The notes beneath the pieces were generated by a model, which was given only the letters and a program-made list of their open reading frames with translations, ran no database searches and was not told the origin of the DNA. Of a stretch of 64,000 nt of DNA, positions 23,931 to 36,371 are shown one piece after another. The translations under genes were made by a program, and so were the position numbers. The stretch's first letter is position 1, and every line of letters starts with the position of its first letter. The stretch is from Amaurobius ferox. Taxonomy: Eukaryota > Arthropoda > Arachnida > Araneae > Amaurobiidae. Location of the stretch: positions 140,572,415-140,636,414 of the forward strand of contig OX578148.1 of assembly GCA_951213105.1 (NCBI GenBank), written 5' to 3'.

Positions 23931-26475
23931 CAAGGTCTATTGAAAGGTAAGGTTGGCCAAAGATTGTACGCCAACAGCTGGAATTCTCCCCTCCCTTCGC
24001 GACTGACGTCACTGGTCCCAAAGACAGGGCCGTAGCCCGTTGCTGTCATAAGAAATACATTGACACCGAAGCAATTTTCTTAATTTAAATATACATCATA
24101 TAGTATATTGAAATTTCTACCTAGTAAATGATAGATTAGATTTCATTATTCATATATAAGAATATAATATTAAATAAAACTAGTTATGGTAAATTTTATT
24201 TAGGACTGTATTGTTAGAGTTGTTTTTAAGCATCTCTAACGATGACATTAGCAATTGAGCTGTTCTATGATAACATATTTTCTGCATTTTAAAATTGTTA
24301 TTAGTTTTTCTTTAATAAGTGCATAGTAAAATATCGGAGGATTTAGCTAAAATACAAGGCACTATTATTCTATCTGAGACTAGAATAATAAGCCAACAAA
24401 ACCTGTTCATTTTTATCGAACTGCTTTAAAATATCATGCTTGTAGACTTGACATGATAAAATAAATTAGAAGACAGTGAATGACTTGCTGAATGCAATTC
24501 AAAAATAGTTTTCAGAATTATAGAAATAAATAAATATGTGACGTCCTTAAAGATTTCAGGCAGAAAAATACTCGTATTATATATGTTTTTCATAATGAAA
24601 TTCATATGTGTACGAAATCCAATTATTTAAAGACTTCTCCGAATGCGAACAAATGTGGAAATCATATTTTGTACGATACAAAAGATCAGTATAATTGTTT
24701 TCTTTAATTATGTATCATTATTTTTTCATAATGGTCATAAAATCGAATTATTCAAGAAATTAAATGAGCACTGAATTTCATATAACGATAGGCAATTTTT
24801 GAATATGGGTACTTCATGATAAAAAAAAATTAAAAATTAAAAAAAGTAAAGAGATAGGACGAGATATTGATTAGATAAGTTCAGTTGTGACCAGATTTTG
24901 AAAATTCCTTTCATAAAGGAACATCTACCGAAATTGTGCCTTATTTACGCTATATGTTTGAAAAACAATGGAAACTAACACGTCCAACCAGTCAGTAGGT
25001 TTTAATCAATTGTGTCAACAGAAAAAATGGGGGGGGGGGGCGATAATGAAATGAGTTGTTTCCTATTTCTCCTAATATCCTTCCTTCTAACTTCAATAGT
25101 TTCCGATAAGTTTCTAGGGGGGGGGGGGGGGTGTATATCTCCCTATACCTCTTTAGTGACTTTACTAGATTTGATCTCACGATCTTTCAACTAATTCTGG
25201 TGTTACAAAGGTCAGTGATCAAATGACTGGGTTACGGATTTTCCCCTATGGGAGAGAAGGATAATTTTAAAAATGGCCATTCTATAAAGGAGGAATGCCT
25301 TCATGGAGGACTTTTTAAGGGAAGCTGCGTCACACATTTATGTTACATGTTAGGAAAACCATGAAAACCTAACACACTCAGCCCGTCAATTCCTACCTAC
25401 TAGGTCATGAGTAAACCTTAAAATTTAAAGCTATCTCTCCGTTGCTTATTTTTCATTTCTTCACGTGAATGACCAGAAATTCTTTCAGCTTTTCTTTTCA
25501 TCTGTTCAATTATGTGCCTTATTCGAAAGAAGGTTCTGGTTCTGGTATATGTTCTTACAACATCAAGAGCTATTTCAGTTATTGTTCTTTTATTTTCAGT
25601 TGGAGGTTCTCTAAAATATTTCTTGAATTAGAAATAAAATTTCCGTGTAGTTTTAAAAAAATATCTTATAATTTGGTGACTGTTTCTACCCAGGTATCAT
25701 GTGGAACAATTAAACCACCTCTTGATAAAGATTCAATCCATTTTTTGTCATTTTCGGATGTTGATTCCACTAGATATGAATAAGTTCCTAACTGCACTTC
25801 TTTGTGACGATATGCCAAATATCCTGCAAAAAAAAAACGCAAGGCTTCTTTTTCATTTACATCAGGACTGAAATGAATGTCATGTTGAGGCTCAATATCT
25901 GCAATGATGCTGACTGCATCGTCTTTTTCTTTTAATTTGAAAAATAAAGTCGCAGTTAGTGTTTGATCTTGGTCATTTTCCACATTTGTATTTATTGGCA
26001 TAGGAAGCTTAGACCCAAGCAATAATGTTTTAAGTCAGGATTTGAAATCAGTAGCAAGAGGATGGTTATAAAATCTAATTTGGGGAAATATATTTTCTAA
26101 AGCATCTTGATTGACTCCACTTGTCATTATGTATTTAATATTATTTTCTTTCATGTCATCATAAAGTCCTTTTAAGCTTGCTATTGAAACAAGAATGCCT
26201 TTTTGGAAAGGCAGTATTGAAGTTTTAGAAATCACTCTGAGTTCCGTAATATCCGCTTGCATTTGACTCAGAATTTGCATTTGGTCATTTATATTATTTC
26301 CAAAAGCTGAGCGCTTTGATTTATTAGAAACGCGAGAGTTAAAAACATCGACACATTTTCCCATGCTTCGGAAAGATCCGCCTAGGGACCAGTGACGTCA
26401 GTAATTCCAAGAACTCTGGAAAGGAGTAGGTTGCCAGAAACGAATGGCCTACCTCTCTTACTTCCATTTACCTTG
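23931..26475 (-). mobile_element. P/THAP9-type DNA transposon, internally degenerate
   Basis: The ends are CAAGGT at 23931 and ACCTTG at 26475, with imperfect similarity further in. A direct repeat TGTCAATCC flanks it (23922-23930 and 26476-26484), matching the 8-bp duplication of P elements with one ambiguous base. An 18-bp subterminal inverted repeat around TGACGTCACTGGTCCC lies near 24003-24018 and 26385-26400, as P elements carry internal inverted repeats. The right half codes for a transposase remnant on the minus strand. The left half (24060-25420) is AT-rich with two G runs and no recognisable gene. Confidence 0.82.
25424..26364 (-). pseudogene. P-element/THAP9-like transposase, C-terminal remnant
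   Basis: The reading frame from 26364 contains blocks typical of THAP9 and P-element transposases: SIASLKGLYDDMK, then NQDALENIFPQIR near 26070-26105, then LGSKLP. A single TGA near 26034 separates two pieces that are in the same frame (26364-26035 and 26022-25666); it stands where an Arg is usual. The next frame change is near 25660, after which a basic C-terminal tail can be followed to about 25424. The N-terminal THAP zinc finger and the first half of the catalytic domain are absent. Inactive. Confidence 0.78.
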
Positions 26476-27802
26476 TGTCAATCCAACCTTTCTACTTAGT
26501 AACATACTCGTATTTAGGGAATTTTTAAATGTCACCAAATTGATAAAATGTCTGCAAATTTATAAATATATCTTGAAATTGATAAGATAAAATTGCGCTC
26601 AATAAATGAAATTAATTGTGCTTTGTTAGGGGATAATATTGTGATGAAGTTTCGTCAATTTGTCGCTAAATGTGACTGTCAGATCTACAGTCCCACTTGG
26701 CGATAAATTTGGCGATTTCTTAAAATGTCGCCAAACCTTCCATGGAGACAGCATTATTCAGAGGATATTTTGTCCACTATTTTATTGAAGCAAATGATAT
26801 CATATCGCTTATGTGAATCCAAAGTCTTTATGCGGCAGACGATTTTTATTAAATCTTTTCCGATTTAAATAATGAAGATATGTATATAAAATACATTGCC
26901 ATTGCATTTTTGATAGGATAATATCAATTACAGTCTTCAGGTTCCAACATTATTATTAATATTTTCGGGGATTATTGATTCAGAGATTATTGATATTTTC
27001 AAATTATTATGTCATTCTTTAATTGCGGCAAAAATTGCTGAAACTCATATATTGTACTTTGTACGAGTAATTTTCTACATATGCACGGGTATATCTTCTA
27101 ATCTACTAGAATATAAGTAGTATAGGTATATTGGCATATATTTTGACATATATTGACATATATTGGAATCCAGTATGGCCTTCTGTTACGAAGATTACGG
27201 GGGTTATTGATATTTTCAATTTATAACGTCATCTGTTTTATTTCGGCAAAGATTTGTGAGACTCATATTGCAATACGGGTAATTTTCTACTAACCCTCTG
27301 CAATATCTTCTAATCTACGACATTAGAAGTAGTACAGGTATATATCTTCCCATATAATTTTAGCACGTTAATTTTGGCATATATTAGAATCAATTACTGA
27401 CTTTAGGTTTAAAGATTACGGGTTTATTGATATTTTCAATTTATACATGTAATCTACTAATACAGGTTATATCTTCTAATATTCGCGTATATAAGTAGTA
27501 CGGGTCCTATACAATTTTAACGCTTTTATTATGCTATTTCATATATTGATTCAATTCCATATTTTTTGTAAATTTGCGCTTACAAAAGGGGACAGGATGT
27601 TTTATACACTTCAGATCTTCCCGTGAAGATCATTTTGTATAGCTAGAACAGACATTATTAAACTTATTTTTAAGAGCATTATATTAAATATATTATTTTT
27701 ATATTAAATATTTTATTTAATATTTTTTGATTAAAAATGTCATTTAGTATATTATAGGAATTTGCACATAATTGTGAAATTTAAGTTTCTTTATATTATA
27801 TA

Positions 27803-30800
27803 CTAGCAGCGTACTCGTTCTTCGTACGGAGTGAAGTATTTAATTTAATTTTCCAGAAAAGAAGTTTAAGAATCTCTGTTTTCGCTATACAAAATTATCT
27901 CAACGGACAGATATGAGGAATAAAACATTCTGGTCCCATTTGTAAGCAAATTTACAAAAAAAAGGGAATTGTATTAATATATACAAAACGAAAGCATTAA
28001 AACTGTATGGGACCCATACTACTTATATTGTCGCAGATTGGAAAATATACCAGTGTGTTAGTAGAAGATTACCCGTAATACAATATGGTTATCAAAAATC
28101 TTTGCCAAAATAAAACAGATGACGTAATAAATAGAAAATATCAATAATCCCAGTAATCTTTATACGAGAAGGTCGTACTTGATTCCAATATATATCAAAA
28201 TATATGCCAATATAACTGCACTACTTATATTCTCGTATATTAGAAGATATACCCGTGCATTTGTAGAAGAAAACTCGTACAACGTACAATATATGAGTTT
28301 AAACAATATTTGTCATAATGAACCAATGGCATAATAACTTGAAAATATCAATAATCCCTGAATCAATAATCCTCGGAAATATCAATAATAATAATGTTTA
28401 AACCTGAAGACCGTAATTGATATCATCCAGTCAAAAATGCAATGTCAATGAAATTTATTTTATTAACACTTTACAACAAACTTGAAAAGTGTTTATGACT
28501 TTGTTCATTCTTTCTCTCTGTCTGTCTGTCTGCCCTTTAGCACGATAACGGCCGTAAAAATGACTTAATCAAAATGAAATTTTAGTATGTTGTTCAGACG
28601 GTCTGTAGCACCTATAGGAATATAAATGAATAACATCACCCAATTAGTATTGGATTGAACCCGGGTTGAAAAAATGAAATACATTGAGCCCTATGGGACC
28701 TAATTCTTCAAACATTTTTTAAGCAGATTTAAAATTCACAAATTGCTTCGAAAATGTTGGGTAATATTCAAATTGTTCCATAAAATATATAAAAAAACAT
28801 TCAGCGAGTTATATGCAGTAGTTTTTTAAATAAAAATTAAAATAATAATAAAACCTCTTATATGAAGCGATCACGTGATCATGATATGAAAAGATCACGT
28901 GACCAACTTCAAAACGATATATGGCATCCATCTTGTCTCAAAATCGTGATTTTTAAAGTTCTTTTAAATTCATATTGAGTGTTGTATCCGTCCTAAAACT
29001 ACTTTATTTTTGCTTAAATTCTATGCATCTACATACTGAAACAACGCAAATACAACATATTTGAGTTTAAATGCTCATCCAAATTTGATTTTTTCTACAA
29101 CGAAGCGTATTTTTCACTTATGTAAAATGTAAACAGCAAAATGTGTAGAATGAGTTGTATTACAGTTGCTGTATTTCTTTAACACAAAATCATTTAGTTC
29201 ATGGAGTCTGCATAGATGATATGAATGAAATATTCACTGATTTTAAAAAGAGATGGACGATTTTTTTTTTATGAAGTTTTACGCATAGAGTTTAATTACT
29301 TGTAGCTCCATGGTCTTAATTTTTAAATAAAATTAATTATTGTACTATTGTGATGAATGACATGAATAGGAAATTATTTATGAATGAAATGTTGCTTTTA
29401 TAGAGAGAGCCAGGCGTGTTATTTTTTCTATGACGTCATTTGAATGAATTTCGGTTGTTTTCGATGAAGTTTTCAAATATAATAAATTATCGTAGTATTA
29501 TGATAATTCTAAAATTATTACCGAGGAATATATCACATTTTAGAGATGTTTAAATCAGGTAATCTATATTTGAATGCCATCATTTGAATGAAGTTCATTT
29601 TTTCGATGAAGGTTTAAGTTTTCAAATATAATAAATTAATGTAGTATTGTGATAAGTTTTAAAATATTACCGAGGAATTCATTGCATTTTAGACATGATT
29701 AAATAAAATTTGATTAAAGTTGGAAAGTGTTGCATAATCAATGCTTTAAGCATGATTGATCTCTCTTGTTTTATATACATATCTTTATTATTCAAATCGG
29801 AAAAGATTTAATAAAAATCGTATGCCGCATAACACATTGGATTTACAACGGTTGCTGAATGACATGATATCATTTGCTTCAAATAAATTGATGGCAATCA
29901 TTTCGTCTGAATAATGCGATCTCCATGGAAGGTTTGGCGACATTTTCACCAATTTAGCGATAATTTAAAAAATCCCCAAATTTATCGCCAAGTGGGACTG
30001 TAGAACTGATAGTCTCATTTTGCGACAAATTGACGAAACACCATCAAAATACTATCCCCTAACAAAGCACAATTAATTTCATTTATTAAGCGCAATTTTA
30101 TCAATTTCATGATATTTTTATATATTTACAAATATTTTTATTAATTTGGTGATATTTTTGCTAAATGTGTTACAAATTAGGATGAATGAACTGACCGACA
30201 AATGCTACCGAAACATCATTTCAGTACTCGTTTCTAAAAAAAACAAATTTAATTTCATTGATTTGCGTCGTTTTTATCAATTTGGCGACATTTTCGTCAA
30301 TTTGGTAAAGGTTAAGAAAATTTGCCGAGTTAGCAATATTCCGCCAAATTCGTAGCTCTGAATTTGCAGACCTGAAGTGTAAAACATCCTGATCCCGTTT
30401 GTATATACTAAATGAAAAGACTAAAATTGTATTAGAAGATATATCCGTTCTACTATTTTCTGTTTCAACAATCGGATAAATGAATTTATTGGGTAAACAC
30501 CATTTATGAGTTTATTACCTAAACACAATATAATAGCTTGAAAACTTTGCCAAAATAAATGAAAGTGATGTACGCGCTATGCAATTAATATAATTAAAAG
30601 ATAAATCAAACCGTTCTAAAATATATTTTTATATCCATTTATTTATTATTCAAATCGAAAAAATAATAATTAAAATTAACAGTCAGATTTAATTTAATTG
30701 CGTTTCTGAGCAACATGATATAAGATAGAATCTTCCTCATAAACTGCGAAATTAAATAACCATTTTGATTTCTTTATACTTTTCTTTGTTGAGAAAAAGC

Positions 30801-31466
30801 TTGTGAAAAATAAACCATGGAGATAGATTTTCCATTTAAATTCATGTTTCAAACAATTCATGTTTTCTGAAAGTGACTAGTTAGCGCAAAAATCTCCCAC
30901 CAAACTTAGAGATAAAGATTTAATTCATTTTCAAACGATTTTCAACCTTTCGTTTGGATAAACCACGGAGTTAGAGAATAGAACTCCTAGGAAATAGTTT
31001 CGCTTTTCATCAATATCTCGACAACCCCTGGTCTTAGAAACTCGAATCTTGCACTAAATTTATGGGGGACTATTTAAAGCCGATCCACGAAATTTCATTA
31101 AATTAGGTTCAGCCTTTCTCCCTTGATGATGACACAAACGAAAGTTTCGTTTTTACTAATATCTCGAGAACCACTGGTCGTAGAAACTCCAAACATAGAC
31201 TAAATTTTTAGTGGGGCTATTTCCAGGCAAACCAAAAAAAATTCATCAAATTTGGTGCAGCAGTTCTCCCGTGCTGATGAGACAAATGAAAGTTTCGTTT
31301 TTTAATAATATCTCGAGAACCACTGGTCATAAAAACTCCAAATATGGACTAAACTTTAAGTGGTGCTATTTCCAGGCAACCGACAAAATGTCATCAAATT
31401 TAGTTCAACCGTTCTCCCGTGATGATGGGACAGACAGACAGACAGATTTTTTTTTATTTATATAGA
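27803..31466 (-). mobile_element. Helitron-like element H8, reverse orientation
   Basis: It begins CTAGCAGCGTACTCG at 27803 and ends TTTATATAGA at 31466, the reverse complement of the family ends. It is inserted in the 3' tip of H7. It contains a TTAACACTTT-family copy (28463-29768). The CTGT run is short and preceded by two related 5'-end segments (near 31090-31180 and 31230-31430), so the 5' region is locally duplicated. Confidence 0.8.
28463..29768 (+). mobile_element. TTAACACTTT-family element R3 inserted in H8
   Basis: TTAACACTTTACAACAAAC at the left, CATGATTGATCTCTCTTG at the right, about 1.3 kb. The flanks AAATTTATTTTA and TTTTATATACAT overlap by five bases relative to the uninterrupted Helitron body (for example 19215 region), so this copy may have a 5-bp TTTTA duplication or extra T residues at its end. 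Confidence 0.8.
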
Positions 31467-31495
31467 CTCCGTACGAAGAACGGGTATGCTGCTAG

Positions 31496-31635
31496 TCTAT
31501 ATAAATGAAATTGAAAATATATCTGTGTGTTCGTCTCATCATCACGGAAAAAGGGCTAAACGTAGTTCTGTGATCATTTAAAAAATATCACCACTGAATG
31601 TATCGTATTTTGTATTTCAGTTAGAAAGTGTTTCA
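31496..31635 (+). mobile_element. Helitron 5'-end fragment H9
   Basis: TCTATATAAATGAAATTG directly after the CTAG of H7. It runs about 140 bp and then gives way to the start of H10. The last 60 bases resemble the interior of the TTAACACTTT family (GAATGTATCG, TTAGAAAGTGTTTCAT). Confidence 0.65.
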
Positions 31636-31994
31636 TCTATGTAAATAAAATTGAAAATCTGTCTGTCTGTTTGTCCCATCATCACGGGAGAACGGCTGAA
31701 CCAAATTTGATGAAATTTTGTGGGTAGCCTGGAAATAGTCCCACTTAAAATTTTGTCCATGTTTTGAGTTTCTAAGACCAGAGGTTGTCGAGATATTAAT
31801 TAAAAACGAATAATTAAATCTTCAATATAGATAGCATTATGCAGATGATATTTTTTCCGCCAATGTATTTGAAGAAAATTATATCTGTGTTTATTTGGAG
31901 TTTATTGCTCTTATTAGCTACTAAGCTTATTAACTACACTATTTTCAAAGGTCTTACTCAACAATGAAAAGTATTAAAAAATCAAAATGGGTAA

Positions 31995-32038
31995 TTCCTC
32001 ATAAAATGCTAATTTAATTATTAGCATTTTATGAGGAA
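31995..32038. repeat. Perfect 19-bp-arm palindrome in H10
   Basis: TTCCTCATAAAATGCTAAT, a 6-nt loop TTAATT, then the exact reverse complement. Related copies have only the right-hand part (for example GAGGAAGATTCTT near 20660), so the left arm looks like a local inverted copy. Confidence 0.88.
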
Positions 32039-32253
32039 GATTCTTTCTTATATCATGTTGCTCAGCAACGCAATTAAATCAAATGTGTTTGTTAATTTTT
32101 ATTATTATTCATTCGATTTGAATAATAAATAAATGGATATAAATATATATCTTATGAATGAACAGTTTTATTTTTCTTTTAATTATATTAATTACGGTCT
32201 GCGTACATCACCTTCATTTATTTTGGCAAAGAGCTTTCACACTTATATATTGT

Positions 32254-32537
32254 AGGGCGCGGTTGCCCAGTGGTTAGCGCGTTGGAGTTGCACTCGGTAG
32301 GCCCATGTTCGATTCCAGTCGCCAAAACTGCCGCCGTGTTCACGCGGAGTACGATCACGTTAAACATGCGGGTCCGTAAGTCCTTACGAGAGGTTGGTGG
32401 TAGGGGAATGAGGGTACGGTCCCTGTGGATGCCTCCCCCATTGGGTTCCGTTCTAAATTGTATGGCACTTCCCAGACGTCCAAACAGTTACCTTATACCT
32501 TTCTGGTAGGTCGAACGGTCTGGGTCTCAACAACAAC
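32254..32537 (+). mobile_element. tRNA-derived SINE, complete, with target duplication
   Basis: tRNA-like head GGGCGCGGTTGCCCAGTGG with B box GTTCGATTCC near 32308, a unique body, and a 3' end GGTCTCAACAACAAC. The flanking direct repeat ACTTATATATTGT lies at 32241-32253 and 32538-32550. The body matches the SINE at 6420, and the 3' end matches the fragment at 4472. It interrupts a Helitron body that is continuous in other copies. Confidence 0.9.
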
Positions 32538-33471
32538 ACTTATATATTGTGCTTAGCCGATAAACTCATTTAGCCAATTGTTAAAGCAGGAAAAGAGTAG
32601 AACGGGTATATCTTCTAATACAATTTTAGTGTTTTCATTTAGTTTATACAAAGGGGATCAGGATATTTAACACTTCAAATCTGCAAATTAATATCTACGA
32701 ATTTGGCGGGATATCGCTAACTTGGCAACTTTCCTTATGCGTTGCCAAATTGATGGAAATGTCGCCAAATTGATCAAACCGACGCTAAATCAATGAAATT
32801 AATTTTATTTTGTAGAAGAGAGTACTGAAATGATGTTTCGGTAGCATTTGTCTGTCAGTCCAACCGTCCTACATAGTAACACATTTAGCGAATTTTTAAA
32901 ATGTCGTCAATCTGATAAAAATGTTTGTAAATCCATAAAAATATTTGGAAATTGATAAAATTGATCTAAATAAATGAAATTAATTGTGTTTTGTTAGGGG
33001 ATAATCGTGTAATGATGTTCCGTTAATTTGTCGCCAAGTGGGACTGACAGTCTCACTTGGCGATAAATTTGGCGACTTTTTTAAATGGCGCTAAATTGAC
33101 GAAAATGTCGCCAAATTGATAAAATTACGCTAAAATCATCAAAATGACACCGAATCTATGAAAATTCAATATTTTGCATAATTAAGTACGATTTTCTAGA
33201 TGATCTCTGTTGTGTGAGAATTAAAAAAATATTTTTTCTAAATCTGTTTACAAACTAGACCAGCATGATTTTTTCTTCAGATTTACCTGTGAAGATAATT
33301 TTGTATATCGAGCTCAGAGATTCTTATACATTTTTAAAAGAATTAAATTAAATATTTGAATAGAATATTTTGAATAACAAAGTCATTTAGAACACTATAG
33401 GAATCTACACAGAATTGTGAATGCAAAGTTTTTTTATATTATTTTTTCCGTAAGAACGGGTATACTGCTAA

Positions 33472-34768
33472 TACATAATAAAATCCCAGTTTTCAGCCTT
33501 CTCTGACCCATTAGAGTGAAGCAAACCGTGGGGTTTGCATTGATGTGCTTATTAAGAATAGCGAAGATGCATATTGGACACCTTTTAACTTTCCCTACAA
33601 TGCAAGGTAATGTATGGGGAAAGTATTGCAAAAGTCGCAACTCGAGTTTACGACGGATGTACCCGTTTAGGGAACTCTGGAACACGAAAAAACTGTTTTA
33701 GCGTAACATCTGTGTGTGCATGCACTCTAACTTAAAAACTATTTGACTCACTTTCATAAAATTATATAGGTAGGCTACACGTGGATAACTCTAATGCTGA
33801 CTAGGATTGGGTACGTTTGGGAAAAAGAACCTGCCTCTCTCTGTTTGCTAAATTGTCAAAATCTATATAAGTGAAAATCTGTCTGTTTCTTTTTTATTGA
33901 TTCTTTTAATATTTATTACACCTATAATGGTAGTTTCATTATCACACTAACCCGTATTAAAAATGTCTGTTATAATAAGCTTGACATGCTTGCAGTTTAG
34001 TATGTTGGTCTTTTATGTTTTATTCAATTTCGAGCGTTTAGTGTCAAACAACGTTAACTACAGAATCGTCATTTTTCAGGGATGGGCAAAGACTGGTTGG
34101 ATTGCATTTTATCTTTTTATTTCTCATAAACTGTATTCAATATAAGCAATCAAAGAACTGTTGCATGTTATTTCAATATTTATTGTTATCGTATTGCTTA
34201 ACAATTTTGTAATAATTAATCAATATTAAGGTGGTGCGGATAACATTATTTGACATTAAGATTAATTTAGCTCAAGACACATCAGAGATTTTTTGTTATA
34301 ATCTGCATTGTTGTTTGTACAATATAAAACTATCTTAACACCTGCAATTTTGTAGTTAAGTTGTTCGACACTAAATTTTTTATTCTTACTTAGTGGTTAC
34401 TGAAATTGGATCATATCTGTTGCATCCACTTTAAATAATTAAATAAACAGAATTTAATTTTTTTAATGAGAATAAACTTTTCTTTAAAAAAAAAAAAAAG
34501 AATGTTTAAACTTCTGATATAATACTCTATTTTTACGAACTTTCATATCCATTGAATCACAGCCATGCTTGAGGAAACCGTTAAGTAAAAAAAATCCATT
34601 AACTTTGTGACATCAGCGAAAATAGAAATGCGAAAAGATTAAATTATTCTAAACAAATTTAAGCTTTTTTAACAGAGAAACCTTAAAACTTATCTTCTAC
34701 TATTACTTTTAAGGGACTAATCATATCCCTAGAAACGTATCAATGAATGAGGAGTCGTTAAAAGAGGA
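33472..34768. other. Unassigned stretch
   Basis: No gene found. 33600-33740 (CAACTCGAGTTTACGACGG, AACACGAAAAAACTGTTTTAG) resembles the repeat at 35180-35260 and the start of the one at 54724. An isolated Helitron 5' tip lies at about 33860-33890. The rest is AT-rich. Confidence 0.4.
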
Positions 34769-36225
34769 CAAGAAAGATCAATCATGCATAAAGCATTGAT
34801 TATGAAACACTTTCCAACTTCAATGCAATTTTATTTAAAAATTTCTAAAATGTGATATATTCAGTGGTGATATCTTTTACATTATCACAATACTACAGTA
34901 ATTTATTATACTTCAATATTTAAAACTGTATCGAAATATAAATCATCTGATTCTCTATGCAAAATCAATGAATATTTCATTCATATAACTTGTATTCCAG
35001 ACTCCAGAGCTAAATAATTTTGTGTGAAACAAATTCAGCAATTCTTATGTAACTCACCTTAAAATCGCTTGAGATATTTGCATTCTGAATAAGTTAAAAT
35101 TAGGCTTCGTTGAAGAAATAATAAAAGTTTAGGGATCATTTAAAATCATAACTAGACTCATTTAAAATCATAACCGAAGATCGGAACTCGGATTTTCGAA
35201 AGATCTACACGTTTTGGAACTTCTAGAACACGAAAAAACTATTTTTAGGAAGACGTCTGTGTGTGTAAGGATATATCTGTGTATGTTTCTGTGTGTATGT
35301 GAGGATATTACATCCACTCTAATTGAAAAACTAATGAACCGAATTTCATAAAATTTGGTAGGTATGTTTTTTGTAGGAAACCCTGATGTTCATTAGATTA
35401 TAGTACGATTCGTAATAAAAGAATCTGCCTTCTTTGTGAAATGGCCGGCAGAAATTGCCTTTATCCACTCTAGCTAAAAACTAATGGAACAAATTTAACA
35501 AAATTTGGTGTATAATATTTCAATTACCTACAAGTGATTTATATACCAAATTTAACAAAATTTGGTATATAAATCATTTGTAGGTTATTCTAGTACTATT
35601 TGGGAAAAAGGAGCGGGCTGTTTTTACGAAAGAATAAGATAAACCCCATTACTCTAGGACTAGCCGTTCTTGAGATATTCTAGTTTTTTCGCGTTTTCGC
35701 TACGCCAATTTTGACAATAAGTTCAGCTATCAAATGAGAACCAAATTTAAGTTTAACGTGAAAATTCAATGTCATTTAAAATACTTATGGCTGTTATTTT
35801 GTGCAGATAAACTCAAATTATTATTGAAGAAATAAAGAGAATGTGATTATGAGTCTGCAGCGAAAGGCATGTGCTGCCCACATCAGAATTTTTAACAATA
35901 TTACAACAATGATTTATAGAAGTGAACGGGGATTATTTGCAGGCCGTTTTGAAAAAAATGTAGGACCTATATTTAAAGATCCACCAAATTTTTGTAGAAT
36001 AAAATGTTCAACAAATTTAAGTTGTGTACCAAATTTTAACTCTCTAGGACGTAGGAAAGTGCATTAAAAATGCCATCAAATAAGTATATTATGAAGAGTC
36101 ATATAAAATAAAAAAAAATTTGAAAAATTGTTATCTACCAAATTTATTTTAAAATGTGAAGCCTTTCTCATATACACAATGATTAAACTCTTGGAAAGAT
36201 ATTTATTATATAATATAACTCTTTT
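34769..36225 (-). mobile_element. TTAACACTTT-family element R4 (partial)
   Basis: The left end CAAGAAAGATCAATCATGC is like R2, and the interior 35640-36200 matches R2 (12270-12850), including TCTAGGACTAGCCGTTC and CCACATCAGAATTTTTAAC. It lacks the TTAACACTTT end: at 36226 a new copy in the opposite direction begins. A palindrome at 35526-35585 is specific to this copy. Confidence 0.75.
35526..35585. repeat. 28-bp-arm palindrome in R4
   Basis: ACCTACAAGTGATTTATATA onwards, a 4-nt loop AACA, then its reverse complement with a single mismatch. It looks like a snap-back copy of a short segment. Confidence 0.88.
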
Positions 36226-36371
36226 TTAACACTTTACAACAAAGTTGAAAAGTGTTTATGACTTTGTTCATTCTGTCTGTCTGTCTGTCTGTCTGTCCGT
36301 TAGCACGATAACTGCCGTAAAAATGACTTAATCAAAATGAAATTTTAGTATGTTGTTCAGACGGTCTATAG

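Larger units (their letters stand above)
22838..31495 (+). mobile_element. Helitron-like element H7 with two large insertions
   Basis: It starts TCTATATAAATAAAAAAAAG at 22838 and ends CTAG at 31492-31495. It is split by a P-type element (23931-26475) and by a reverse-oriented Helitron H8 (27803-31466). H8 sits just before the terminal hairpin: TTATATTATATA at 27802 resumes as CTCCGTACGAAG at 31467. A new 5' end (H9) starts at the following base. Confidence 0.8.
31636..33471 (+). mobile_element. Helitron-like element H10 carrying a SINE
   Basis: It starts TCTATGTAAATAAAATTG and ends CCGTAAGAACGGG then TATACTGCTAA (CTAA fits the CTRR rule). The copy is diverged and internally shortened. It contains a palindrome at 31995-32038 and a SINE at 32254-32537. 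Confidence 0.72.

Noticed and set aside
24992..25194. Overlapping frames on both strands with Gly/Pro runs
   Set aside because: Produced by two G runs (near 25026 and 25119) in non-coding DNA of the P-type element.
32270..32509. 79-residue frame
   Set aside because: Lies entirely within the SINE at 32254-32537.
35843..36067. 74-residue frame with a Cys pair
   Set aside because: Same sequence is present in R2 (about 12470-12690) with frame breaks; part of the repeat.
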